Positions 54,980-64,000 of a stretch of 64,000 nucleotides of DNA are shown piece after piece. The notes below the pieces were generated by a model that saw only the letters and a list, made by a program, of their open reading frames with translations, did not search any database and was not told the DNA's origin. The stretch covers positions 248,001-312,000 of the forward strand of contig JAJAGP010000082.1 in NCBI GenBank assembly GCA_025084515.1, in the 5' to 3' direction. Source of the DNA: Ancistrus triradiatus (taxonomy: Eukaryota > Chordata > Actinopteri > Siluriformes > Loricariidae). The translations under genes were made by a program, and so were the position numbers. How positions within the stretch are numbered: the stretch's first letter is position 1; every line of letters starts with the position of its first letter.

Positions 54980-55165
54980 ACGCCAAATACCTCAAGAAAC
55001 AGGCTTCAGAAATCACTGATGATCCGTCTTATCCTTCGCACCTGTTATTCCAGAAGCTTCCCTCTGGCACAGATACAGACTGTTCCCTAGCGAAACAAGC
55101 CACTTCAAGGACAGTTTATTCCTGCAAGCCATTAGAGAAATGAACTTTTTTTTTCTTGGGAAGTT
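54980..55165 (+). mobile_element. LINE fragment, C-terminal reverse transcriptase region
   Basis: With a few corrections the plus strand reads LFQKLPSGT, then a KQATSR/FKDSF-like stretch (CACTTCAAGGACAGTTTATT) and CCTGCAAGCCATTAG. This fits the LLPSGRRYR...NRFKNSF motif near the ORF2 C-terminus of CR1/Rex1-like LINEs. It is short, diverged and frameshifted. Confidence 0.45.
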
Positions 55166-55424
55166 TTTGTGTGATCGTAGGGTAGTGCAGACTACGTGAT
55201 CGATCTTGCAACGACACAATTTATTAGCTGCTGACAAAGGTGGAGAGCCTGAGAATAGGAGGTTAGTTTCACTGATGAGAAGCACAAAGTCCATTATTCT
55301 CCCTGCAACAGATCCAGATTCTCTTCACGATTAGGTAGGTCAGACCCGCTTATCCAGGGAAACGTACAGAGATGAGAACTTAAAGGGAAAGGGCCCAACA
55401 CTGGACTAGATCACCACCTTTCAA

Positions 55425-55690
55425 TAGTGCATTTACATGTGCATAATGGATCTTATATCTCATCATGATTTCTGCAGGTACCCTATTAAAGTGGTCATGT
55501 AAACAGCATTCTAGAAATCAGATTAAGAAATCTGGATTTTTCTCAGTAATCAGATTTCTCAAAGCATATATTCCCATGTTCTGATTTCAATCTGTTTTCT
55601 CAGTCTGCACATGAGCACAGAGCTGTTGTTTAAGCAGCTATCGGAGTTAAACATGGTTGCCAGGTCCTCTTGTTCTAAGAACCTTTGCTT
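55425..55690. mobile_element. MITE family M, diverged partial copy
   Basis: GTGCATTTACATGTGCATAAT, GATTTCTGCAG, TCTGGATTTTTCTCAGTAAT and CAGTCTGCACATGAGCAC lead to GTTGCCAGGTCCTCT. They follow the M order from one terminus to the middle. Confidence 0.5.
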
Positions 55691-55837
55691 TTTTTGGGCT
55701 TGTTTTCGTAGACATGGTTGTTTCTTTTTATCATGGGATCGATGTAGTGTATATATAAAATAAATATCGAGATATATTGCTGTATTGATTTTTTTTGTTG
55801 TTGTTTTTTTTTGTTTTTTTTTAAAGCACAGCCCTAT

Positions 55838-56023
55838 TTGTCATTTAGCAGAAGCCTTTATCCAGAGTGACTAACACTTAATACAGTCTTACAACCCAAG
55901 CAATTGTGGGTTAAGGTCCTTGCTCAAGTACACACAACAGTGACAGTTTGGCAGAGGTGGGATTTGAACCCTGGACCTTCTAGTCCATAGTCCAGTACCT
56001 TAACCGCTAGTCTAGCACATCCA
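55838..56023 (-). mobile_element. tRNA-derived SINE, copy 14
   Basis: Read in reverse it has the GTGCTAGACTAGCGGTTAAGG head, GGTTCAAATCC, a slightly expanded middle (TTGTGTGTACTTGAGC) and the TCACTCTGGATAAAGGC tail. Moderately diverged. Confidence 0.85.
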
Positions 56024-56060
56024 AAATGACAACGTGTCCAAGTAATGGACCTTAGGGACA

Positions 56061-56105
56061 TTTGCATTTTTTGGCAGATGCTCGTATCCAGACCGACTTA
56101 TAATT
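56061..56105 (-). repeat. SINE tail fragment
   Basis: TTTTGGCAGATGCTCGTATCC and GACCGACTTATAATTAAT are a diverged SINE tail. Confidence 0.5.
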
Positions 56106-56149
56106 AATAGTTTTCAGCTAGTGGTTTTTTTAATGGCCGATGCTGATAT

Positions 56150-56515
56150 TTATTGAGCAGGGAGACCGATGTCCGATATATAATGCCCGTATCACAATTT
56201 TTGTTTGCCACTGATAAAACTAATAATAATAAATGAGACAGTTCAAATTGCTGAACTTCAGTGACCATTTATCTTTTATTTAAGTCTGTTTGAACTCTTT
56301 TTATATATATAAAAAAAGTCTTTATATATTTGTCACTCAGTAGTTTCAGTTTATGAGCTACAAGTTGTAATGAAAATCAAAATTTTGTAAAAAAAATAAA
56401 TAAATAAATAAATTTGGAATCAAAGTTTCTCTGTATTTTCTCCACTGTTTTTGAATATCGACCTCTGATGACCTAAAAATGGCATTAATCAACCCTATTC
56501 ATTGGTCTAACACTA
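56150..56515. other. Unassigned A+T-rich sequence
   Basis: It contains a short (AAAT)n run at 56392-56413. TGCTGATATTTATTGAGCAG near 56140 looks MITE-like, but no element was delimited. Confidence 0.35.
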
Positions 56516-56520
56516 CTTAC

Positions 56521-56649
56521 AAGCCAAGCAATTGTGGGTTTGGGCCTTGCTCAAGGACCCAACACTGGCAGCTTGGCAGAGGTGGGATTTGAACCCTGGA
56601 CCTTCTGGTCAATAGGCCACTACCTTAACCACTAGGCCACCGCAGTCCC
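56521..56649 (-). mobile_element. tRNA-derived SINE, copy 15, 3' truncated
   Basis: The head, GGTTCAAATCC and body are present. The tail is cut after CCCACAATTGCTTGGCTTGT. Confidence 0.85.
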
Positions 56650-56689
56650 AAATGGTACAAACACACCCCCTCCCAACAATCTGTCATAA

Positions 56690-56890
56690 AGTCAAAGTCC
56701 GATTTATTTTTTATAGCGCTTTTTACAATTTATATTAACTTCTATTATCTAAGGCCAATCCCAACCTGAGCAAGCCTAGGGCGACAGTGGCAAGGAAAAT
56801 CTCCCTAACCTTTATAAAGAAGAAACCTTGGGAGGACCAAGACTCAAAAAGGGACCCATCCTAATTGGGCGGCCTAGATGATACGTGTAA
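56690..56890 (+). repeat. Repeat B, short copy
   Basis: It runs from AGTCCGATTTATTTTTTATA through GGGCGACAGTGGCAAGGAAA and CCTTGGGAGGACCAAGACTC to GGGCGGCCTAGATGATACG. Confidence 0.65.
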
Positions 56891-56894
56891 GAAT

Positions 56895-57825
56895 TAAATT
56901 AAAATTTACTAATTAATATTTTTTAGTAATAGTATAAATAAACTGGAGCTAAAAGATATTAACATAGAGAACATATTTTAAAAATATCATAATTAAAATA
57001 TATGTAGACTAGTAAATTAGAGATGTAATATTATGAAAAGTATAATAAAATAGAGAATATAAAACTACAGCATATGTGGCAATAAATAGCGTAAATAAAA
57101 AATACTGAAATCACGTAAAAACGTGCATTACTGGTGCTTATATTTGATCCCTATGTTTAATCTTTGTGCCAATGATAATCATGTGTTTATTGACACATGG
57201 TTTGCACCTCTCAGTCTCCCGTATTGCCTCTGTGGGTTTTCATTAGCACTGTTTAAAGCGATTTGAATTTTTAATGCCCTCATCAGCGCCGGCGTCTCGC
57301 GCCGTGCTCCCTGTGCTGTCTGTCTGTTCAGCTTTGGGAGTATTCTTCCCGTGAGCGGTGTCATTATGAGGGACTGAAGAGGTCTGTTCCTTCACATGCA
57401 CATTGAGATGTCCCCAGAGAGTCTGTCCAAATGTCTCTCTGGAAGTGATGGCACAGATAACGCCTCAATGTCTATTTAATTAACTCGACACTCCTCAATT
57501 AGACCGCTTCAACTGTGGACATCCAGCCTGAAGAAGCATGGGATAATGGGAACGGACCCAAAACCCTATCCGTCGGTACAGCCACAGTGGGTCCTGTCTC
57601 CTCGTCTCGCTGCATTGGTGTTCCTATGAGCTGTTGAGCGTGCAGGACTTTGTAGTGACTGAGGTGTTTATATCGGCCGTGTGAGGTTGTTCGATCCTGG
57701 ACTTTGCGTTCTCCTGTGCAAGGATGGCAGCTGGCGTTCATGGAAAGGACTGGAGTTAAAAATGAGCAAGTACAGTGGAAGAAATGCTTGTTTCTCCATG
57801 GTAGTACTACAAAACTAAACACAAC
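56895..57825. other. Unassigned intronic sequence
   Basis: It is A+T-rich to about 57130, then looks unique. The antisense frame at 57499-57822 shows no domain. Confidence 0.35.
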
Positions 57826-57829
57826 CCTT

Positions 57830-57995
57830 TACATTTAGTCATTTACCAGACATTATCCAGAGCGACTTACAACTGGTACAGTCTCACAATCCAAGACGTG
57901 GCTGGGTAAAGGTCTAGCTCAAGGACCCAACAGTGACAGCTTGGCAGAGGTGGGATTTGAACTCTGGTCCATCAGGTCTGTAGTCCAGTATATTT
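57830..57995 (-). mobile_element. tRNA-derived SINE, copy 16, head truncated
   Basis: The tail (GTCGCTCTGGATAATG), body (CACTGTTGGGTCCTTGAGC) and a mutated B-box (GAGTTCAAATCC) are present on the reverse strand. The A-box is missing. Confidence 0.8.
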
Positions 57996-58009
57996 TAGGG
58001 ATTACTGGT

Positions 58010-58130
58010 ATGCACCATTTAACTTCTGAATTACATTCTGTGAAACAGATTGTTGAGTGAAATGTACGTTGACCAGACATTAATATAGTCGCGTAGTCTT
58101 TTTATGCTACTATAAACTAAATATAAAAGG
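58010..58130. repeat. Unnamed repeat F, second copy
   Basis: TATGCACCATTTAACTTCTGA, TTACATTCTGTGAAACAG, TACGTTGACCAGACAT and CTTTTTATGCTACTATAA align with 45755-45860. Confidence 0.4.
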
Positions 58131-58342
58131 TATTTTCACAAAATGCGGCATGAAAAACATGGAAAACGCTTCGGAACTCGTCAAATTCAGTTCTCAATGC
58201 TTTTTGACTAGAAAAATGCTTGTTTAAATGATCCGTGTGACTCGTTTCAGCCAAGACTCGATTCATGATTCACGATTCAGTACACAGTGATTCAGTGATT
58301 CAGGTTCACAATAGCTCTTGCTCAGAGAAGACCTATTTTTAC

Positions 58343-58780
58343 ATGTCAAGTCAGATTTATTTCTATAGCACTTTTTACAGTGGAGCATTGTCTCAAAGCA
58401 ACTTTACTATTTTATATTATCTTCTAATATCTACATCCAATCCCAAATTGAGCAAGCCTAGGGCAACAGTGGCAAGGAAAAACTCCCTAAGCATTATGAG
58501 GAAGAAACCTTGGGAGGACCAAGACTCAAAAAGGGACCCGACCTCCTTGGGCGGCATAGATGATGAATTAAGAATGAAACTAATTTATCTAAACTAATAT
58601 GTCTTGGAGAGATAGTTCAAATAAAAAGTAAAGTATGCACATCGGCATGAAGTAGTCCGATACACAGAGTCACTCCAGGATCCTGAGTCTAAGTAGGAAA
58701 GTCCTTGGCGGAGGGCAAGAGCCACCATCCCAACGGTGCGGCCCGGGCGTGGTGGGACCGGAGCAGATGAAGGAAACAGC
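58343..58780 (+). repeat. Repeat B, complete-length copy in repeat P
   Basis: GTCAAGTCAGATTTATTTCTA to GGTGGGACCGGAGCAGATGA covers the same 437-bp extent as the copy at 20349-20785. Both therefore appear to be full short-form units. The 110-codon frame across it is incidental. Confidence 0.75.
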
Positions 58781-59098
58781 CTGAATACAGTACTGTATTC
58801 TTAGTGCAAATAAGTCTCCATGGGACCTAAAACAGGTTATAAGAGCCACCCGAAAGCAAAGCCGGAATTGAATGCTCCAGAACACAAGCTAGCGCCCTGA
58901 GTTCACCAATAGAGTAAGTGTTTTGCTTCCACTTTTCACTTTCAATCCATTACTTGCTGAATTACATGAGATTTCAACACTTTATTTAAAATAAGCTTTG
59001 TGTTAAATGTTAGCCAGCTGTAGGTTAATGCAAGTGCTTCAGACATGAATTTGCTTATCACATAGTATAATACCTTGTACAGTCTGGACCGGATTCAT

Positions 59099-59272
59099 CC
59101 ATTTACATTTACAGCATTTAGCAGACGCCCTTATCCACAGCGACTTACATTAGTACAATCTTACAATCCAAGCAATTGTGGGTTAAGGGTCTTGCTCAAA
59201 GACCCAACAGTGGCAGCTTGGCAGAGGTGGGATTTGAACCCTGGACCTTAACCGCTAGGCTACTACAGTCCC
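59099..59272 (-). mobile_element. tRNA-derived SINE, copy 17, A-box region shortened
   Basis: The reverse strand reads GGACTGTAGTAGCCTAGCGG, then skips the CTGGACTATGGACCAGAA segment to reach GGTCCAGGGTTCAAATCCC. The body and tail are intact. It is inserted in repeat P copy 5. Confidence 0.85.
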
Positions 59273-59384
59273 AATTTACATTATTCTTTATGGGAAAATG
59301 TGCTTGGTACGTGTCATTTTCGGTTCTTGACAAGACTAGGTACGACGAGGTACCACTGAAATGATAGAAAATACATAGAAATGT

Positions 59385-59890
59385 CTAGGGGAAAGCCATA
59401 ACTCCTAAAAGGATGGTATGATGGACCTGATCTTTTGCATGTAGACAGTATTACGAACAACATGGAAGATCAGCCAGATGAAACAGAGACTCTACGAGAG
59501 AATGTGAACCAGGTTATATAGCTATAGGTTAGAGAGAATATACAAGTAGTGGGGGGACAAAAAAGGAGTACTACTTATAATAGAACAGGCACATACACCT
59601 CCGGACACCATTCACAGCTTGGTACAAATTAGTAGTGGAAAGTCACACACACAAATACGAGTAAGTTACAAGAACAATTACAGACTTCTGCAGTTAAATT
59701 TGTACTCCTGCCTCTGCCCGTGGTTCTGCAGCCTTAATTGGCTGTTGAGGTGATCAGCTGTTGAGAACCACAGCATCCGGAGTTAAAAGACAGATTTTTA
59801 TTTCCTTTCACAATTTATTGTAGTTTTTAAAACCTCAGTAGTTAAATCAAACAGATGTTCATGAACTGTCGTTAAATGGCGCATAACTGT
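59385..59890 (+). repeat. Repeat E, most complete uninterrupted copy
   Basis: It includes GATGGACCTGATCTTTTGCA, AGAGAGAATATACAAGTAGT, AAGGAGTACTACTTATAATAG, TCTGCAGCCTTAATTGGCTG and CATCCGGAGTTAAAAGACAG. Four other pieces in the window match parts of it. It has no reading frame. Confidence 0.6.
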
Positions 59891-59894
59891 ACAT

Positions 59895-60365
59895 TAGACG
59901 TATGGTAAACAAGGGAAACATTTTGGGGGGTTGGGGGGTGGATACTTATGCAAGGCATTGTTCGAGTGATTGGCTTTCAGTGCTGTGGTTCAAATCGTGA
60001 ATCCGTTCTGTCTCTCATGCCGAATGTAAACCACAGCCTGAATGTTTTTAATACCTGAGCCTGAGAACTTCACTGTTTGTCCTTCAGCCTACACTGCTGT
60101 CTGCTCTAAACATGAATCCTCCTGGTGATGAGACTTTATCAGGAGAGGGAGATATGTAGGCGTGACTGCGCGATCGCTAACTGCCTCCGCTGTGCGTGTG
60201 GACGATGCTCCGAAGAGAATGCATTCAGCAGCAGCAAGGCTGGCATTAAATCACACAGTGCTGCCTCCAGCTGTTACACAATGCACACAACACAGTCGCC
60301 TAGTACAGACATTTCCTTACTTTGTTTCTAAAAATTGCTGTTATATTGGTGTTTGAGAGTTTTTT
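59895..60365. other. Unassigned intronic sequence
   Basis: Nothing was recognised. Confidence 0.35.
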
Positions 60366-60628
60366 TGGGCGGCATGGTGGTCTGGTGGGTAGCACCGTTG
60401 CCTCGCAGCAAGAAGGTCCTGGGTTCAATTCCATGAAGGGGCAGTCTGGGTCCTTTTTGTGTGGGGTCTGTATGTCCTCCCAGGGTCCGTGTGGGTTTAC
60501 TCTGGGTACTCCGGTTTCCTCCCACAGTCCAAAGACACGATTGGTTAATTGATTACACTAAGTTGGTCTGATCTGAAGTGTCTATTGATGCCGATAGCGA
60601 CGTTAAATAAACAAATAAGCAAACAAAC
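60366..60628 (+). repeat. Repeat G, complete copy
   Basis: GGGCGGCATGGTGGTCTGGT and TAGCACCGTTGCCTCGCAGC are followed by a B-box-like GGGTTCAATTCC. Then come GTGTGGGGTCTGTATGTCCT, TCCTCCCACAGTCCAAAGAC and a GATAGCGACGTTAAATAAAC tail with AAACAAAC repeats. This is the reference copy for the interrupted ones at 30693 and 51437. Confidence 0.7.
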
Positions 60629-60654
60629 ACAGTATAATTTAATGGGTGCTGCAT

Positions 60655-61195
60655 ATAGTTCCAGGGTTGCCAGATTCTGCAAGAGAACCAGTCAGCTAGG
60701 TCTATGGCAACAATCAGTGAAGAATGGAAGTTTCTTAGAATAAGCGGACCTGGCAACCTTGTTCAGTTCTGCTAGTCGCTTCCAGAACAGCTGTGTACTG
60801 GGACAGTGGTGGCCTAGCGGTTAAGGTACTGGACTCTGGACCAAAAGGTCCAGGGTTCAAATCCCACCTTTGGCAAGCTGCCACTGTTGGGTCCTTGAGC
60901 AAGGCCCTTAACCCACAATTGCTTGGATTTTAAGACTGTATCAATTGTAAGTCGCTCTGGATAAGGGGGTCTGCTAAATGCTATAAATGTAAATGTCGGT
61001 ACTCTACTCGGTTATAGACTAAAAGTATACATGCACTGGGATGTTTGATTACTGGGCTGAAATCCAGCTCTCCTTTTCCAAATTTCTAGGCCTTAATCCG
61101 ATCTGAGAAGCGCTGATTACATGGCCACTTGAATAGTCAGTTAACTGCAGAAATCCAATTATGATCGTATTATTAAGTGCGTTTATACGCACTCG
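60655..61195. mobile_element. MITE family M, copy split by a SINE
   Basis: The left part has GGGTTGCCAGATTCTGCAAG and ACCTGGCAACCTTGTTCAG. The right part has GCTGAAATCCAGCTCTCC, CACTTGAATAGTCAGTTAACTGCAG and AGTGCGTTTATACGCACTC. The SINE at 60801-60996 lies between, in the middle of the MITE. Confidence 0.6.
60801..60996 (+). mobile_element. tRNA-derived SINE, copy 18
   Basis: It is full length from GGACAGTGGTGGCCTAGCGG to GCTATAAATGTAAATG, with B-box GGTTCAAATCC and GTCGCTCTGGATAAGGGGG. It is inserted in MITE M. Confidence 0.9.
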
Positions 61196-61199
61196 TGGA

Positions 61200-61990
61200 T
61201 GTAACCTTGCTGCCTAATGAATCACTGCTGATGTTGAATAAACAACAAAGCCAAACAGTCGAGTTGTTTTCCATCAATGCCAGTGTCCTTAAGTTGGTTT
61301 ATGCTTGAATTATGATTAAATTTCCTAATAAAAATAAAGATGAACTAAAGGTTTAGTTTGGGTAAATGTTCAGTTCCAATAACTTTGGAATAGATTATGA
61401 AACTTAAGAGTTAAAGGCCCAACAGTGACCGCTTAGCAGTGTTGGGATTTGAACTTGCAACCTTCAGATTAGTATTCTATACCCTAAACCACTGAGCAAC
61501 CATCAACCTAGTTTATTCTTCCTTCCCAGGTCTTCTAAGCAGCTCCATACACACTTAGCTCATTGGCACTGCCCCTGGAGGGGTCTCATTTCATCCCAGA
61601 GTCACTCAGCCACAGGAAATCACATTTCGCACTAATGTCTATGCCCGTGTGTGTGTGTTTGTTGCGTGCGTATGTGCACACACACCCTTGACTGACTGTG
61701 CCTGTGCCCCAGCCTTCTTTATTAGTGATGTCAGGCTGACTGATGGTCTCCATATTCTCTGGCATACGTCTGTCTAATGACTGCAGCATTGCAGAGGGAT
61801 TATGAAAAGCAAATGCAGTTAAGGAGAAATGCATTATGCAGCACAACACACATTTAACTTTCAAAACCCCCGTCATGAAGAGCTAAACTATTCTTCCAAG
61901 TATGGCACACCGCAAACTATATGGACAAAGGTTTGTGGGCAACCAACAATTACTTAAACAGCATGGGTACTAGAACGGAGTTTGCCCCTG
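61200..61990. other. Mostly unassigned intronic sequence
   Basis: About 61410-61505 carries a SINE-like block (AAGGCCCAACAGTGACCGCT, GGGATTTGAACTTGCAACC, AACCACTGAGCAACCAT) of a different, older subfamily. Nothing else was recognised. Confidence 0.4.
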
Positions 61991-61998
61991 TTCTTCTA

Positions 61999-64000
61999 CA
62001 ACCCCAAATCAGAAAATTTGGGACGATATGGAAAGTGTAAACAAAACGTAGTGCTCCTTACATGTACTTTGACTTTTATATCTTTGCAGACAGTATGAAC
62101 CCAGGATAATTAATGTTGTGTGTGGTCGACTTCATTTTATTTGTTCATAAACATCCATCCTTCACCATATTCCAAGTTGGGACGGGGGAAATTTAGGACT
62201 AGTAATGAGGTAAAAAACTAAATAGTGATGTGATTTCAAACAGGCGATGTCAACAGGTGATTATAATCACGATTTGGTACAAAAGCAGTCTTTGAGGAGT
62301 AAAGACAGGCAGAGGATCTCCAGTTTATCAACAGATGTGCAAGAAAGTGATTGAGATTTTTAAAAAGTGTTCCTCAAAGAAAGATTGGAAGGGATCTCCC
62401 TCTACAGTGTATAATATAATTAAACAGCTCAACGAATCTGGAGGAATTTCAGTCCGTAAAGGGCAAAGAAACGAGCTTAAACTGAAGAGGCATGATCTCC
62501 AATCCCTCATATGGCACTGCATCAAGAACGGTCATTCATCAGTAGCTGATAGAACCACATGGGAAAGAGGTTACTATCAAACACCACAATACAGAGTTAC
62601 ATTCACAAATGCCACTTAAAACTTTACTGTACAAAATCATCGGCGGTCACTCGTAATCGAGTATGACTGACCTCCTTCTTGATCCTTGTGGGTCTTCAGA
62701 TGGGCGTAGAGGCCAATTCTGGACCCGATTATTCTTGTGCAGTGTGGACAGGGGAATGTAGTGGTGGTGAATTTGGGTTTGGCCTGTTTGGACATTGCTC
62801 TCTCCTTTCTGAGTCTGCGCTTGACTTGTGCAGCATGGCGGAGGTCCTCGTTATACAGTGCCACACCCTCACGGACGAGGTTTCTCCAGGTCGCCATGTC
62901 TTTTGCCATGTCTTCCCAGGATTTAAGATCTATGTGGCACTTTAAGTTTGTTTTTATGTTATCCTTAAATCTCTTCTTTTGGCCTCCTGGGGCCCATTTC
63001 CCTTCAACTAGTTGGGAGAAGAGGACTTGTTTTGGGAGGCGAGCGTCAGGCATGCGGATAACGTGGCCGGTCCACCTGAGTTGGTTTTGGGCAATGGTGG
63101 CAGTGATGGTGGAAATATCCGCCTCCTCCAGGATGCTGGTGTTAGTGTGTCGATCCTCCCAGCTAATCCTCAGTATTTTACGGAGGCATCGTTGATGATA
63201 TGCCTCTAGTGCTTGTAAGTGACTACTGTACGTGGTCCAGGCCTCTGACCCATACAGAAGAGTGGGGAGCACCACTGCTTTATAGATCGAGATTTTGGTC
63301 TTTGCTTGGAGGTCCCGGTTGTCAAATACTCTTTCCCTTAGCCTTGAGAAAGCCCCACTGGCACAGCCAAGGCGGTGGTCTATTTCATCATCAATTACAG
63401 CTTTTGATGATAGGAGGCTGCCGAGATATAGAAAGTGGTCCACATTTTCCAGTCTGATGTTGTCAATGGATATGTTTGGAGGCAGGACTGGCATACTGCT
63501 ATTTGGTGGTGGTGGGTATAGGATTTGAGTTTTTCTTATGTTAATGGACAACCCAAGCTGTTTGTATGCATTCGCAAAAGCAGACAGAATACCCTGTTGG
63601 TTCTCTTATAGAAGATAGAAAATAGAAGCCTTACGTCAACCATGTCCTGTTATGGCGTAGAGTTCTCTGGGCTCGGAGGCATCTAGAATGGACCATCACA
63701 CAGTGGAAACATGTATTGTGGTCTTTTTTGGAAGAAATGGACGCCGTGTCCTTCGGACCAAAGACGAAAAGGACCATGCAGACTGTTATCAGCAACAAGT
63801 CCAAATGCCAGGCTCTGTCATGGTATGGGGTTTGGTCAGTGCCCATGGCAAAAGTCATTTACGCTTCTGTGATGGCGGCATTAGTGCAGAAAAGTACATT
63901 GAGGTTTCAAGAAGACATCTTTTCCAGGGACGTCCATGCATTTTTCAACAAGATAGTGCAAAACAAGTCAAATCAGAAAATGTTAGGACTGAAAGATGTA
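61999..64000 (+). mobile_element. Fifth Tc1-like element, split by a LINE, cut by the window edge
   Basis: TA and then CAACCCCAAATCAGAAAATT begin the element. The frame 62335-62619 reads MCKKVIEIFKKCSSKKDWKG, then SPSTVYNIIKQLNESGGISV, a helix-turn-helix-like DNA-binding region. After the LINE the plus strand reads VFFGRNGRRVLRTKDEKDHA, SVMVWGLVSAHGKSHL and RPCIFQQDSAKQ (second catalytic Asp). The usual WSDES segment with the first Asp is deleted: TATTGTGGTC runs straight into TTTTTTGGAAG. The Glu lies beyond the right edge. Confidence 0.82.
62638..63618 (-). mobile_element. 5'-truncated LINE inserted in a Tc1-like element
   Basis: The minus-strand frame (stop at 62637, open to about 63603) encodes the C-terminal part of a non-LTR ORF2. 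It reads KQLGLSINIRKTQIL (RT fingers/palm end), then FLYLGSLLSS, VVLPTLLYGSEAWT and QLRWTGHVIRMPDARLPKQV. GGQKKRFKD follows, and finally a C2H2 finger CPHCTRIIGSRIGLYAHLKTH near the end. The RT catalytic Asp-Asp box is upstream of the truncation and absent. Flanking AAAAT at 62633-62637 and 63619-63623 may be the target duplication. The annotated Met at 63551 is internal, not a true start. Confidence 0.88.

Larger units (their letters stand above)
58165..59358 (+). mobile_element. Pogo/Tigger-type composite repeat P, copy 5, with two insertions
   Basis: GATTCACGATTCAGTACACAG and TCACAATAGCTCTTGCTCAG, then TGCAAATAAGTCTCCATGGG, CACTTTTCACTTTCAATCCAT and TCTTTATGGGAAA run in the same order as copy 1. 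It ends GAGGTACCACTG. Repeat B (58343-58780) and a SINE (59099-59272) lie inside. Confidence 0.65.
47412..64000 (+). other. cask intron 2 (5' part)
   Basis: This is everything downstream of the donor at 47412 (GTAAGA). I looked for the next exon, expected to contain residues like LKREASICHML, and saw none to the right edge. The intron holds a minisatellite, several microsatellites, SINEs, MITEs, LINE fragments and a Tc1-like remnant. Confidence 0.75.

Noticed and set aside
62737..63195. 152-codon plus-strand frame
   Set aside because: It is antisense to the LINE ORF2 C-terminal frame, which carries recognisable motifs.

Overview
The window reads as intronic sequence from a ray-finned fish, most likely an otophysan teleost such as a catfish or characin relative. 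That placement rests on its dense load of Tc1-like transposons, tRNA-derived SINEs, hAT/pogo-type MITEs and (TG)n/(TA)n microsatellites. There are no operons, CRISPR arrays, prokaryotic signals or viral genes.

Only one piece of host coding sequence is recognisable: a 113-bp exon at 47299-47411 on the + strand. It encodes the glycine-rich loop and beta-3 lysine segment of the CaM-kinase-like domain of CASK (calcium/calmodulin-dependent serine protein kinase, a MAGUK scaffold). It has a canonical acceptor and donor, and its phases match exon 2 of vertebrate CASK. On this reading 1-47298 is the 3' part of cask intron 1 and 47412-64000 is the 5' part of intron 2. Exons 1 and 3 were not found here.

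The rest is a layered deposit of mobile elements. (i) At least 18 copies or fragments of one tRNA-derived SINE. (ii) Two Tc1 families, called here Tc1-A (transposase with QQD-DPKH and ME-LW) and Tc1-B (transposase with QHDNDPKH and IENVW), in full-length, deleted and MITE-sized forms, plus three other Tc1-like remnants. (iii) Pogo/Tigger-type elements with TA target duplications. (iv) hAT-like MITEs, one with an 8-bp target duplication. (v) Two 5'-truncated LINEs, one with a perfect 13-bp target duplication, and a weaker LINE fragment. (vi) An abundant non-coding repeat with 'CAAGTCAAGTCAGATTTATTT' at one end, called repeat B. (vii) A second tRNA-like repeat, called repeat G.

Nesting is common: SINE in MITE, Tc1 in repeat G, repeat B in Tc1-A, LINE in Tc1, and three elements inside one hAT-like MITE. 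This lets insertions be ordered in time.

Intron 2 also carries a cluster of unstable tandem repeats at 49.0-50.9 kb: two long (TG)n arrays followed by a roughly 1-kb, about 30-unit minisatellite. Its 29- and 37-bp units contain no stop codon in most frames, so it produces long overlapping open frames on both strands that are almost certainly not genes. I found no previously undescribed biological system that I can defend. The most unusual items are the frame-neutral minisatellite, the UG-repeat acceptor of the cask exon and the nested transposon records.
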